Both the position numbers and the translations under genes were made by a program. Shown here piece after piece: positions 1 to 10,578 of a stretch of 64,000 bases of DNA. Source of the stretch: Algibacter miyuki (GTDB lineage: Bacteria > Bacteroidota > Bacteroidia > Flavobacteriales > Flavobacteriaceae); the NCBI RefSeq assembly GCF_030409805.1, contig NZ_JAUFQP010000013.1, positions 1-64,000 of the forward strand, given 5' to 3'. Every line of letters starts with the position of its first letter. The stretch's first letter is position 1. The notes under the pieces were generated by a model. It was not told where the DNA came from and did no database searches. It was given only the letters and a program-made list of their open reading frames with translations.

Positions 1-1346
1 CACTAAAGCCTTTAGTGCATTAAAATCTAGACACCATAATTACCAGAACTCATTAAAAGTAAAGCTGAATTATCGAAGTTTTGCTCAAATAAGAAAGTTT
101 AAAATCGTCTGGATTGGTATAAATAATTAAGTCGTCGCGCTCAAAAGCCGTTGCTATTTGTTCGTGAGTTACTTCTTTTAGTTTTTTAATTTCTACTGCA
201 TGCGGCGAATAGAAAAACCACAGCGACATCAGCAGCATCTAGGGCGCCTTTGTACTCTTTTAAAAATTCAGCGTTTAAACTGCTATACGTATGCAACTCT
301 AAACACGCTACTACTTTTCGGTTGGCGTATTGCTCTTTTACGGCGTTAGTTGTTGCCATAACCTTACTTGGAGAATGGGCGAAATCTTTATACGCTACAC
401 TTGATTGTCCTTCTGCAATTTTTTCTAAGCGTTTGCTTGCACCTTTAAATGTGGCAATAGCTTCAAAAAAATCGTCTTCATCAATCCCCATGTGTTGGCA
501 AATCCATTTTGCACCAGCCAAATTATAAGGTTGTGCTTTCCGAAAATCTCAATAGGTAAAGCGCCTTCCGGAGTTTCTAAAAGTGTTTCTCCGTTCTCTA
601 CGGTATATTCTGGTGTTTGGTAGGCTATTTTTCTAATGGTGTTTTGGCTAGCTTCTACCACACGTTTTACTTCAGGGTCTTCTTCGTTATAGTTTATACT
701 CCCTCGCGAACTATAGAATCTACAAATATGCTGAATTGCTCTACGTAGTTTTCATAGGTTGGAAACACATTTATATGGTCCCAAGCAATACCGCTTAACA
801 AGGCTATATTAGGTTTATATAAATGAAACTTTGGTCGTCTATCTATTGGTGAACTTAAATATTCGTCGCCTTCGAGTACAATAAAATCGTTATCATCGGT
901 GAGTTTTACCATAACATCAAACCCTTCGAGTTGAGCACCAACCATGTAATCGACATCTTTTTCGTGATAATGCATCACGTGTAAAATCATGGATGTTATG
1001 GTTGTTTCCCGTGGCTTCCACCAATAACTACACGCGTTTTATGTTTAGATTGCTCGTACAAAAACTCGGGATAACTGTAAATTTTAAGGTCTAATTCTTG
1101 TGCTTTTAATAACTCAGGATTATCGGCTTTGGCATGCATACCCAATACGATGGCATCCAAGTTTTCTGAAATTTTCTCTGGAAACCATCCGAAATTTTCT
1201 GGCAATAAGCCTTTGGTTTGCAGTCTGGATTTTGAAGGTTCGAAAATGGTATCGTCGCTTCCGGTAACTTGATATCCTTTATTATGAAGGGCTAATGCTA
1301 AATTGTGCATAGCCGAGCCACCAATGGCTATAAAATGTACGTTCAT
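1..1346 (-). pseudogene. mpl: Broken, end-truncated copy of mpl (murein peptide ligase)
   Basis: This is the mirror copy of the intact gene at 18086-19441. It starts at ATG 1346 and is cut off by the window edge two codons short of the stop. Six single-base indels split it into several frames; one falls right at the ATP-binding GGSHGK motif, near 1008. The lesions are single-base length changes, four of them losses within runs of one base, which suggests sequencing error rather than natural decay. See the right-arm entry for function. Confidence 0.85.
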
Positions 1347-1485
1347 GTGCTGATTTTGAATACCTCAAAGATACTTTTTTGTGTTGAATTGTTGGACGCT
1401 CTCGGAGAGAAATTATCGTTTTTATGACGACGTGGTTTGACAAAAAAATCAATATTTAGGAAAAACCTATTTTAGCAAACTAGCT

Positions 1486-1577
1486 TGCGTGAGGGATTGC
1501 AGTGGAAAGCCCACAGCCTGACGCAGGAAGTGCGCGGACTTGTAGTGTAAAGCCCGACCCTTTTCGGGGCACGCCCA
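1486..1577 (-). repeat. Dispersed intergenic repeat, left-arm copy
   Basis: This is the mirror image of the copy at 17851-17944. It begins with GCGTGAGGGATT and ends with GGGGCACGCCC, with an internal CCCGACCCTTTTCGGG hairpin. It lies between the mpl start and the trkH end. It exists only because of the large inverted duplication and is not an independent locus. Confidence 0.8.
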
Positions 1578-1605
1578 AATAATTATTTTTTGAAAATGAT
1601 TTATT

Positions 1606-3098
1606 TTATCGGTTTCGCCAAAAGAATGGGGTAAATAAAATGAGTACGGTAAACAGCTCTAGACGCCCAATTAACATAAGGAATGAAGCCCACCATTTGG
1701 CTAACTGCGGCAGGGCTGCGTAATTGTTTACGGGACCAAAATCTCCCAAAGCAGGACCAACGTTTCCTAAACTTGATGCGGCTAAACCAATGGATGCTTC
1801 AAAGTCGATATCGAACATGGAAAACACGAGTGCGCCAATAATAAATGAGAGCATATAGAGTATGAAAAACCCCAGAATATTGAATACGATATCGCCTGAA
1901 ATGGCGCGATTATTATAGCGCACAGGCAGAATGGCGTTGGGATGCAGGGTACGTTTAAACTCTAGAAATCCATTTTTTATAAGTATTAAATGGCGTACTA
2001 CTTTTACACCACCCGAGGTACTTCCGGCTGAACCACCAAGAAACATGAGCCCGAAAAAGAAAACGACTAAAAAGGGTGTCCAAAGCGTATAATCTGCGGA
2101 AACAAAACCTGTTGTTGTGATTACGGATAGGACTTGAAAAAGGGAATGTCTGAAAGCGCTTTCGGCTTTACCCCAAACCATTGGATGATCGATGGTGGAT
2201 AATGCAGCATCGGTTCTAAAGTAAATTATTAGTGCCGCGATGATGGTAAAAATAATGACGAACTTGGTGTATAATTTAAACTCTTCGTCTCCGAATATTT
2301 TTTGAACTTTTCCTTTAAAAGCAAAGTAACTGAGTACAAAATTGATACCTGCCAAATACATAAACACAATGATAATGTATTGAATTATAGGTTGATCGTT
2401 CCAATAGGCTACACTGGCATTTTTTGTAGAAAATCCACCTGTAGACAGTGTGCACATAGCGTGGTTGATGGCATCGAAAAAAGACATTCCTGCTAGGTTA
2501 GCAATAACGTTTCGGCAGCGGTGTAACCAAAATAGATAAGCCATAAGCGTTTTGCGGTATCGGTAATTCGAGGGTGTAATTTATCGGCACTTGGCCCTGG
2601 TGCTTCAGCTGCAAAAAGTTGCATTCCTCCAATACCTAAGAGTGGCAAAATGGCGATAGCGAGCACGATAATTCCCATACCGCCAATCCAGTGTGTTAAA
2701 CTTCGCCAAAATAATACGCCTTTTGGTACGGCTTCAATATCATTTAAAATGGATGCTCCTGTAGTGGTGTAGCCCGATATGGTTTCAAAAAAAGCATTGG
2801 TAAAATTCGGGATACTATCGGTAAAAACATACGGTAATGCACCAGAAAGTGACATGATTACCCAACCGAATGACACCACAATATAGCCTTCACGCTTATT
2901 CATTTCCTTATTGTGGTCCTTGGTTAAAACCATAGCTATTACGCCACTTAAAAGCGTAGCTAAACCGGCCATTGAAATTTGAAATGTTACACCATCTTTA
3001 TAGAGAAAACTAACCAATGCGGATAGCAACATAAACCCTCCGTTGAATAAAAGCAGTAAGCCTAAGAAATGAAAAATGATTTTGTAATTTAATTTCAT
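1606..3098 (-). pseudogene. trkH: Frameshifted copy of trkH (K+ uptake, membrane subunit)
   Basis: This mirror copy of 16330-17823 has lost one base near 2499, within the TAGGTTTAGC stretch of the right arm. That splits it into an N-terminal part of about 200 residues and a C-terminal part of about 300. Both parts match the intact copy residue for residue, so the break is probably a read error. Confidence 0.85.
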
Positions 3099-3173
3099 GT
3101 CGGTTTTTCTATTGGTTTTTCAACTCTGGAAAATGTGATATTTGAGGCATTTTATTTTTTAAGACTAATACTT

Positions 3174-4522
3174 TTAACGGAATAGTTTTTCTACTCCTTT
3201 AATAGATTGTAATAAGCAGCAAACTACAATGCGATCGCCAGCTTGTATTTTGAAATCACCCAAAGCGATAACACCTAACCCGTCACGAATAACACCTCCA
3301 ATAATGGCTGAACGCGGAAAATCTACATTTTTAATTACTTTATTACAAATAGCTGAACTTGGTTTAACTTCAAACTCTAAAAGTTCAGCATTCATGTTAC
3401 TTAACTTGGTCATGGCTACCACTTCTCCTTTACGGATGTATCTAAAAATATTATTTGCAGCCAGTAACTTTTTATTGATAAGCGTTTCGATACCAATGGA
3501 ATGCGATAACTCGAAATAATCCATATTCTCAACCAAAGCCACCGTTTTTTTAACACCTTTAGATTTGGCTACTAAACAAGACATGATATTGGTTTCCGAA
3601 TTTTTTCCTACGGCAATAAAAGCATCCATATCGCCAATATTTTCTTCTTCTAATAAATCCACCTTTCGGCCATCGCTATGCAACACTAACACCTTTGGTA
3701 GCTCGTCTGCAATATCGAAAGCACGGTCTTTATCTTCTTCTAAAAGCTTCACATTAAATCCTTTCTCAGATAAAGATCTGGCGGTTTTAAAACCAATTTG
3801 ACTTCCGCCTAAAATCATCACATTTTTAATAACCCGATTTGGTTTCCTGTAAGTCGGCATAACTCATCTTCACCACCTTTAGACGTTACAAAAACGATAT
3901 GATCGCCACGTTTAAACTCCGTATCGCCACGCGGAATAATAGTAAATTGCGTACCAAAACGCTGAATTGCAATAGGCACAAAGTGTAATTCTGGAAAAAT
4001 TTTAGCAGCTTGTTTTACGGTTTTCCCAACAAAGGATGCAGAACTTCTTAGAGTAAGTCCAATCATCATTAAAGCACCATTTTCAAATTCGTACGAATCA
4101 TTAAATGACGATTGTTTAAGTGATAACTCAATTTCGGAAGCCGCTAAAGCTTCTGGAGAAATTAATTCATCTATTCCAAATTTTGTAAAACCAACCTCAT
4201 CTTTATGATGAATAAACTCGGTATTTGAAATTCTAGCAATGGTACGTTTAGATCCTAATTGCTTAGCCAAAACACAAACTGTAATATTGGTGGTTTCGCT
4301 AGCAGTTACTGCGATAACTAAATCACTAGATTCTACTCGAGACTCTTTTAAAATAGCTATTGATGTGGCATCGCCCTTAATAACTCTAATATCTAAATGA
4401 TTATCGGCATAAGCTAAACTATCTTTATCGGTATCAATTAAAGTGATTTCTTGAGACTCGTAGGAAAGGAGTTTTGCTAAATGAAACCCTACCTCACCAG
4501 CACCTGCTATAATTATTTTCAT
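3174..4522 (-). pseudogene. trkA: Frameshifted copy of trkA (K+ uptake regulator)
   Basis: This mirror copy of 14904-16253 has lost one A near 3845, in the linker between the two NAD-binding halves. It therefore appears as two open frames, an N-terminal RCK half ending near 3818 and a C-terminal RCK half from 3860. Apart from that single base loss the translated halves equal the right-arm protein. Confidence 0.85.
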
Positions 4523-4849
4523 GTATAACTTCTATTGTTTTTTAACTGAAGACACATACAACTCGCTGAACCATTGGCAAACGCTTGCGGTTTCCTCGTG
4601 GCGTACTTCATTCGTGCTTCATATTAAAAAGAGATGCAAATATAAGGCAAAATTAAGACTAGTTATTTAGAATGACACTTTATAATGAACATATAATTAT
4701 TTGAATACGGCGCTTTACAGCGAGATATACTTCTAAATATTGATAAATTCAATACCTTTGACAATCAAAACCAGCCGACCTCGATTTTCACTTTACGGAA
4801 TATTATAAAGTCAAAATAAATTATGTAGGTTTGCCAAAAAAATAAAGAT
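4523..4849. promoter_or_regulatory. Divergent trkA-ubiE control region, left-arm copy (327 bp)
   Basis: There is no gene here. On the + strand, towards ubiE, the -7-like elements TACCTTTG (4753-4760) and TAGGTTTG (4826-4833) fit the Bacteroidota TAnnTTTG box, but no clear TTG lies about 19 nt upstream of either. A short, unusually GC-rich stretch sits at about 4563-4620 in otherwise AT-rich DNA. The right-arm equivalent is 14587-14903. Confidence 0.45.
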
Positions 4850-5575
4850 TTGTCAAAAATTAAACCATATAAAGACAGCGATTTAGGTAAGAAAGAACAA
4901 GTTACCCAAATGTTTGATACTATTTCTGGAGATTACGATGGCTTAAACCGTGTAATTTCTTTTGGAATTGATATACAATGGCGAAAAAAAGTTGTAAAAA
5001 TAGTTGCAGAAAGTGCTCCAGAAAGCATTTTAGATGTAGCCACCGGAACAGGCGACTTAGCAATTAACCTAGCAGAAACAAGTGCTACCAGAATTGTTGG
5101 TTTCGATATTAGCAGTGGTATGCTAGATATTGGAAAAATAAAAGTAGCTAAGAAAAACTTAGATTCTAAAATTGAAATGATTTTAGGCGATAGTGAAAGT
5201 ATGCCTTTTGAAGACAATAGTTTCGATGCCATTACAGTTGCTTTTGGTGTTCGAAATTTTGAAACTTTAGAACATGGTTTGAAAGAAATTTATAGAGTTT
5301 TAAAACCAGGAGGTACTTTCGTGATTTTAGAAACCTCAATGCCCGATAAAACACCTTATAAACAAGGCTATAATTTTTACACAAAAAATATTTTACCACT
5401 TATAGGAAAAGCCTTTTCTAAAGACAGAAGTGCTTATAAATATTTATGCGAATCGGCATCTGTTTTTCCTTATGGTGAAGCTTTGAACAATATTTTACGT
5501 AAAGTTGGGTTTATAGATGTTGAAGATTTTCCACAAACTTTTGGTGTGGCAACAATTTACAAATCGTCGAAGTAA
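4850..5575 (+). CDS. ubiE: UbiE/MenG methyltransferase, left-arm copy (intact)
   Basis: This copy is identical in protein sequence to the right-arm gene at 13861-14586, and is one of the few left-arm genes with no frameshift. It starts at a TTG codon; the only nearby upstream ATG runs straight into TAG. It encodes a 241-residue class I SAM-dependent methyltransferase. It ends 6 bp before porT, suggesting co-transcription. See the right-arm entry for function. Confidence 0.85.
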   Translation: MSKIKPYKDSDLGKKEQVTQMFDTISGDYDGLNRVISFGIDIQWRKKVVKIVAESAPESILDVATGTGDLAINLAETSATRIVGFDISSGMLDIGKIKVAKKNLDSKIEMILGDSESMPFEDNSFDAITVAFGVRNFETLEHGLKEIYRVLKPGGTFVILETSMPDKTPYKQGYNFYTKNILPLIGKAFSKDRSAYKYLCESASVFPYGEALNNILRKVGFIDVEDFPQTFGVATIYKSSK

Positions 5576-5581
5576 TTTATC

Positions 5582-6306
5582 ATGAAACATATTTTATCCC
5601 TAATCGCCTTTTTATTTATAATACAAACCTCGAATGCGCAGCTATTTAAAAAAGAAAAAGTGCGTTACGATGCTAATACAGGCAGTGGCTCTACCGATTA
5701 CAAATTGCTACGTTGGGGGTATTTTTTAGGATTTAACAATTACGATTTCAATTTTGACTACAACGAAAATCTAAAAGATATTAGCGTATCTACAACCACT
5801 GGTTTTAATGTAGGTTTAATTGGAAACCTTCGTATTAACGACTATTTAGATTTACGCTTAGAGCCCGGTTTACTTATAACCACAAGAGAATTAAATTACG
5901 ACCCTTCGTACTTTTCTGGCACTCCAAGAAATATCGATTTGGTAAGAGAAGTGAAATCGACTTACATTCATATCCCATTATTATTAAAAATATCCACCAA
6001 GCGTATTAATAATTTTAAGCCTTTTATGTTGGTGGATTTTCAACAGCACTAAACCTGTCGAGTAATCAAGATAACCCAAACGATAATTCAAACGGACAAT
6101 TTAGAACGACAAAAAATTCTCAATTTTACGAACTTGGTTTGGAATAGATTTCTATTTATACAATTTTAAATTCACCCCTTCTATTCGCGGATTATTTGGT
6201 TTAAATGATGAATTGGTTCGTGATGACGACCCAAATAGTGCATGGACCAGTAATATCAATAGCATGCAAACACGTGGTGTATTTATTAATTTTACTTTTC
6301 AGTAGA
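5582..6306 (+). pseudogene. porT: Frameshifted copy of porT (T9SS outer-membrane protein)
   Basis: This mirror copy of 13129-13854 has one base lost near 6028 and another near 6139. The open frame therefore stops after about 156 residues, while the downstream sequence still matches the C-terminal third of the intact protein. Both lesions are single losses from T runs. Confidence 0.85.
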
Positions 6307-6481
6307 GGTTATAAAAACAGACTGATTGCATAGGGTGTATACAAGATGAAAGCCATTTTATTACTAGGCTCAAAATCCATTCTAATTCACTAATGTAAAA
6401 AAAAAAACCAAACTACAACCTCGAAAACAGTAATTCTATTGTTGTAACAGAATCATATTGTAAGTCATTCAAAAAAAACAT

Positions 6482-6489
6482 TATATTTG
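6482..6489 (+). promoter_or_regulatory. Promoter of the MBOAT-SGNH unit, left-arm copy
   Basis: TATATTTG matches the Bacteroidota -7 box TAnnTTTG. A TTG at 6458-6460 lies 21 nt upstream, and the MBOAT ATG is 17 nt downstream. This suggests the acyltransferase pair is transcribed independently of ubiE-porT. Confidence 0.55.
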
Positions 6490-6505
6490 GCAATAAAAAA
6501 AGAAA

Positions 6506-7951
6506 ATGTTCTTTAACTCAATAGATTTTGCAATATTTTTACCTATAGTGTTTTTATTATATTGGTTTGTTGCAAATAACAATTTAAAACTTCAAAATTT
6601 CTTAATCGTTCTTGCTAGTTATGTGTTTTATGGTTGGTGGGATTGGAGGTTTTTATCCCTAATTTTATTTAGTACAATAATTGATTACTCAATAGGAGTT
6701 CGACTGTCAAAAGAAAAAACTTTATCTAAAAGAAAAATATTACTTTGGTTAAGTATACTTGTAAACCTTGGCTTTTAGGTTTTTTTAAATACTACAATTT
6801 CTTCCTTGACAATTTCATCTCAGCTTTTTCTTTTTTGGAACACCAATAAACACCCAAAGTTTAAATATAATATTACCAGTTGGAATAAGCTTTTACACCT
6901 TTCAAACTCTAAGTTATACAATAGATGTCTATAAAGAAAAACTTGAGCCAACAAAAGATTTTATTGCATTTACTGCATTTGTTAGTTTTTTTCCTCAACT
7001 TGTTGCTGGACCAATTGAAAGAGCTACAAATTTACTCCCTCAATTCTACAAAAAACGAACTTTTGAATACAATAAAGCTATTGATGGACTAAGACAAATA
7101 CTATGGGGATTATTCAAAAAATTGTAATCGCTGATAATTCTGCAAAAATAGCAAATGAGGTATTTAATAATTCAACCGATTATTCTGGAAGCACATTATT
7201 TCTAGGAGCAATATTTTTTACATTCCAAATATATTGTGATTTCTCTGGATATTCAGATATTGCAATTGGCACATCAAGGCTTTTTGGCTTCAATTTAAAG
7301 CAAAATTTTGCTTTCCCTTATTTTTCAAGAGATCCCGCCGAATTTTGGAGACGTTGGCATATATCACTTTCAACTTGGTTTAGGGATTATCTATATATTC
7401 CTTTAGGAGGAAGTCGCGGAGGAACCTGGATGAAAATCAGAAACACATTTATAATATTTGCGGTAAGTGGGTTTTGGCATGGAGCTAACTGGACATTTAT
7501 TGCCTGGGGGATCTTAAATGCTTTATATTTTATGCCATTTCTCTTATTAAACAAAAACAGGGTAAACACAAATATTATTGCACAAGGAAGGCATTTACCA
7601 AATTTCAAAGAAATCTGTCAAATGACCATTACATTCGGCTTAACAGTATTAGCCTGGGTCTTTTTTAGAGCTGAAAACATCACACATGCATGGTCTTATT
7701 TATCCGAGATTTTCTCAAAAACAATATTTTCATTACCAAAATTCTTGGATCCATTTCATGCTTTAACAACTCTAATTATAATATTTATATTTTTAACTAT
7801 AGAATGGATTGGACGAGACGAACAATATGCAATTGCAAACATAAAAAAGACATCAAAAGCCATTTTTAGATATGCTTTTTACTACACCATAGTAATCGCT
7901 ATATTTTGGTTTGCGGGGGAAGAACAACAATTCATATATTTCCAATTTTAA
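6506..7951 (+). pseudogene. Frameshifted copy of the MBOAT O-acyltransferase
   Basis: This mirror copy of 11481-12929 lacks three single bases, near 6774, 6832 and 7117, each within a T or A run. The first 90 residues and the last 280 or so remain readable in separate frames and match the intact copy. See the right-arm entry for function. Confidence 0.85.
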
Positions 7952-7963
7952 TCAATTTTGAGC

Positions 7964-8854
7964 ATGAAAAAATTTATAATAAAAATCGTATTCTTCATTT
8001 TACCCATACTCATATTTCCCGTTTTACTAAAACAGGTTGATAGTTATATTTTTAAGAAAACAACAACTAATTTAAAGGGCAACATTCTTGTTTTAGGAGA
8101 TTCCCATACGCAAACAGGAATTAATGATAATTTAAACATTGCATTAGATAACTTATCACAATCAAGCGAAACATATTTTTTCTCATACTATAAATTGAAA
8201 AAAATAATTTCTCAAAGAAAACCCGCAATGATTATTCTTGGATTATCCCCACACAACTTGACCTTTTTTCAAGATGAAAAAACATACGGATTTAATGAGT
8301 CCACTCGATTTAAAGCTCTTTGGGAAAGATATTATTTCAGTTTAAATTATGAAGGAATAAAAACTTTAAACAAAAATTCGTCAACAAATGTTTACTCTAT
8401 TACTACTAATATACTTAACACTAATTTTAAAGAAATATTAAGAGGAAAGAATGCCTATATTGGTGGATTTAGAAAATCCGAAGAAACTAATTTAGATTCA
8501 ATATTGCTAAATAATAAAATTAAAATTCATTTTTATAATAATAAAAATAAGGTATACAAAGAAAGTCAAGTCCAAATAGAATACCTTAATAAGATATATG
8601 ACTTATGTAAGGAAAACGATATAATATTCAACGTTATAAATCTACCAACTCATAAATTGTACAAATCAAAAATTCCTAATGAAGTTTTAAATACTTATGA
8701 CAAAATTATTAAAAACCTTAAAAACAAAGGAGTTACAACTCTAGACTATTCTTTAATGGATTTACCAAATAATTATTTTGGGGATGGAGATCATCTAAAT
8801 TATTTTGGCGCAAACAAGATAACCCAAAAGCTCATAGAAGATCTAGATTTATAA
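7964..8854 (+). CDS. SGNH/GDSL-like envelope protein, intact (left-arm) copy
   Basis: A 296-residue protein; this is the intact copy. I chose ATG 7964 over the in-frame TTG two codons earlier. An N-terminal hydrophobic segment (about residues 3-24) is a likely membrane anchor. GDSHTQTG (about residue 46) supplies the nucleophile block with Ser. Near the C-terminus the GDGDHLN stretch supplies the Asp-x-x-His-type pair. This layout is that of SGNH hydrolases such as the AlgX/AlgJ and DltD-like partners of MBOAT acyltransferases. Directly following the MBOAT gene by 12 bp, it probably moves or transfers acyl groups onto a surface polymer in the periplasm; the substrate is unknown. The gene is visibly more AT-rich than its housekeeping neighbours. 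Confidence 0.7.
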   Translation: MKKFIIKIVFFILPILIFPVLLKQVDSYIFKKTTTNLKGNILVLGDSHTQTGINDNLNIALDNLSQSSETYFFSYYKLKKIISQRKPAMIILGLSPHNLTFFQDEKTYGFNESTRFKALWERYYFSLNYEGIKTLNKNSSTNVYSITTNILNTNFKEILRGKNAYIGGFRKSEETNLDSILLNNKIKIHFYNNKNKVYKESQVQIEYLNKIYDLCKENDIIFNVINLPTHKLYKSKIPNEVLNTYDKIIKNLKNKGVTTLDYSLMDLPNNYFGDGDHLNYFGANKITQKLIEDLDL

Positions 8855-8876
8855 AAAACAATGTAATTCATGCTAT

Positions 8877-8987
8877 TTACTGTTCCTTCTTTTCACTTCT
8901 CCTTTTATATAATTTGTAGATAAGCAATATTATTGTAACTGACATTAATACATAATATAGTAACTTTAAAACATCAACTACCTTCAC
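8877..8987 (-). CDS. Possible 36-residue membrane protein, left-arm copy
   Basis: Same small frame as 10446-10556 in the right arm, and open here too. It would start at GTG 8987, overlapping the end of trmH. See the right-arm entry. Confidence 0.4.
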   Translation of the reverse strand: MKVVDVLKLLYYVLMSVTIILLIYKLYKRRSEKKEQ

Positions 8988-9697
8988 GCCTCCATTCACT
9001 AAGTAATACAGCGGTTGCCGTAGCCACATTCAAACTCTCAGTAGCTTGTAAATCGCCAAATCTTGGGATGGTTATTTTCAGTAATTAAATTTTCAACAGC
9101 TTTAGAAACTCCATTGGCTTCATTTCCCATAACTAATACAGCATCTGTAGGCAATGCCGACTGATACACGTTTTCACCTTCCATAAATGCTCCAAAAACA
9201 GGTGCCTCCACATCCTTTAAAAAAGTTTCTAAATCTACATAACTAATATTTACACGGGTAATAGACCCCATGGTTGCTTGTATTACCTTTGGATTAAAAC
9301 AATCTACGGTAGCCTTACTACACACCAACTTCTTTACACCAAACCAATCGCAGAGACGTATAATGGTTCCTAAATTCCCAGGATCGCGAACATCATCCAA
9401 AACCACAATTAAACCTTTGTTTTCTATAGTTGGCTGCTTTGGAATTTCAAAAACAGCCAAAGCTTTATTAGGTGTTTTTAAAAAACTAATGCGTTTTAAA
9501 TCCGTTTCACTCACTAAAACCTCATTTTTGGCACTACTATTGAGAGTTTCTGTAGTATATAATGCGTGAAGCTTTAATGACGATGCCAACAGTTCGGTTA
9601 TGGTTTTAACACCTTCAACAACAAATAAACCGTGTTCTTGTCTAAACTTTTTTTGCTTTAAACTCGTAATTAATTTTATTTGGCTTTTACTAAGCAT
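8974..9697 (-). pseudogene. TrmH family RNA 2'-O-methyltransferase, left copy, C-terminal frameshift
   Basis: This copy has the good N-terminus. It starts at ATG 9697 (MLSKSQIKLITS...), not at the longer in-frame start at 9751, whose extra codons are read across the palindrome centre. It contains the SPOUT motif 1 (DDVRDPGNLGTIIRL) and motif 2 (LVMGNEANGVS). Two bases are missing from a T run near 9075, so motif 3 (LNVATATAVLLSEW) is out of frame. The right arm keeps that part in frame. The reconstructed protein has about 241 residues and would 2'-O-methylate rRNA or tRNA. Confidence 0.8.
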
Positions 9698-9733
9698 GCC
9701 TTTTCTATTTTTTGATAAAGAAAAAGAAAAGGC
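9698..9733. other. Centre of the palindrome (fold-back junction)
   Basis: The innermost paired bases read GCCTTTTCT on the left and AGAAAAGGC on the right. They flank an 18-base spacer (9707-9724) made mainly of T and A runs. Both trmH start codons point away from this site, at 9697 on the minus strand and 9734 on the plus strand. The junction thus lies just upstream of the trmH start, and the natural upstream neighbour of trmH is not visible. A short natural inverted repeat here could have primed a fold-back, either in the cell or during library preparation. Confidence 0.85.
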
Positions 9734-10459
9734 ATGCTTAGTAAAAGCCAAATAAATTAATTACGAGTTTAAAGCAAAAAAAAGTTTAGACAAGAACACG
9801 GTTTATTTGTTGTTGAAGGTGTTAAAAACCATAACCGAACTGTTGGCATCGTCATTAAAGCTTCACGCATTATATACTACAGAAACTCTCAATAGTAGTG
9901 CCAAAAATGAGGTTTTAGTGAGTGAAACGGATTTAAAACGCATTAGTTTTTTAAAAACACCTAATAAAGCTTGGCTGTTTTTGAAATTCCAAAGCAGCCA
10001 ACTATAGAAAACAAAGGTTTAATTGTGGTTTTGGATGATGTTCGCGATCCTGGGAATTTAGGAACCATTATACGTCTCTGCGATTGGTTTGGTGTAAAGA
10101 AGTTGGTGTGTAGTAAGGCTACCGTAGATTGTTTTAATCCAAAGGTAATACAAGCAACCATGGGGTCTATTACCCGTGTAAATATTAGTTATGTAGATTT
10201 AGAAACTTTTTTAAAGGATGTGGAGGCACCTGTTTTTGGAGCATTTATGGAAGGTGAAAACGTGTATCAGTCGGCATTGCCTACAGATGCTGTATTAGTT
10301 ATGGGAAATGAAGCCAATGGAGTTTCTAAAGCTGTTGAAAATTTAATTACTGAAAAAATAACCATCCCAAGATTTGGCGATTTACAAGCTACTGAGAGTT
10401 TGAATGTGGCTACGGCAACCGCTGTATTACTTAGTGAATGGAGGCGTGAAGGTAGTTGA
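9734..10459 (+). pseudogene. TrmH family RNA 2'-O-methyltransferase, right copy, N-terminal frameshifts
   Basis: Mirror of 8974-9697. ATG 9734 is the true start, but one missing base near 9756, extra bases near 9780 and 9826, and a missing base near 9972 break the N-terminal third. From about 9971 the frame is clean and carries all three SPOUT knot motifs: DVRDPGNLGT, VMGNEANGVS and LNVATATAV. Joining the N-half of the left copy with the C-half of this copy gives one intact gene, which is what I expect the genome to hold. PorT, UbiE and this enzyme are often neighbours in Flavobacteriaceae. Confidence 0.85.
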
Positions 10460-10556
10460 TGTTTTAAAGTTACTATATTATGTATTAATGTCAGTTACAA
10501 TAATATTGCTTATCTACAAATTATATAAAAGGAGAAGTGAAAAGAAGGAACAGTAA
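10446..10556 (+). CDS. Possible 36-residue single-pass membrane protein
   Basis: An open frame from GTG 10446 overlaps the last 14 bases of trmH. It encodes about 36 residues: a short start, a hydrophobic stretch (VLMSVTIILLIY), then a basic tail (KLYKRRSEKKEQ). One membrane helix with a positive-inside tail is typical of real small membrane proteins, and the frame is open in both arms despite the indels around it. No family is recognised. It could be chance, given its length and GTG start. Confidence 0.45.
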   Translation: MKVVDVLKLLYYVLMSVTIILLIYKLYKRRSEKKEQ

Positions 10557-10578
10557 ATAGCATGAATTACATTGTTTT

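Larger units (their letters stand above)
1..9706. repeat. Left arm of a ~9.7 kb inverted repeat
   Basis: This stretch is the reverse complement of 9725-19435; base 1 pairs with about base 19435. It carries the same genes in the same order. Where compared, the arms differ only by short indels and I found no base substitution. Missing bases in this arm lie near 33, 105, 525, 704, 1008, 1390, 2499, 3845, 6028, 6139, 6774, 6832, 7117 and 9075, with one extra base near 214. The arm therefore looks like a low-accuracy read of the right arm. Genes in it are listed separately but should be treated as copies. Confidence 0.95.

Noticed and set aside
1..9706. Real pseudogenes and a real gene duplication in the left arm
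   Set aside because: All lesions are short indels, mostly in runs of one base, with no substitutions found, and they cluster in one arm and near the junction. Read error explains them better than decay.
9698..9751. A longer trmH start at 9751 on the minus strand
   Set aside because: The added 18 residues are translated from the opposite arm across the palindrome centre. The family-like N-terminus begins at 9697.
9600..9830. A hairpin telomere of a linear replicon at the palindrome centre
   Set aside because: A closed hairpin end would also give a mirror-image read, but the centre lies just upstream of an ordinary housekeeping gene, I see no telomere-resolvase gene, and linear chromosomes are not expected in this group.
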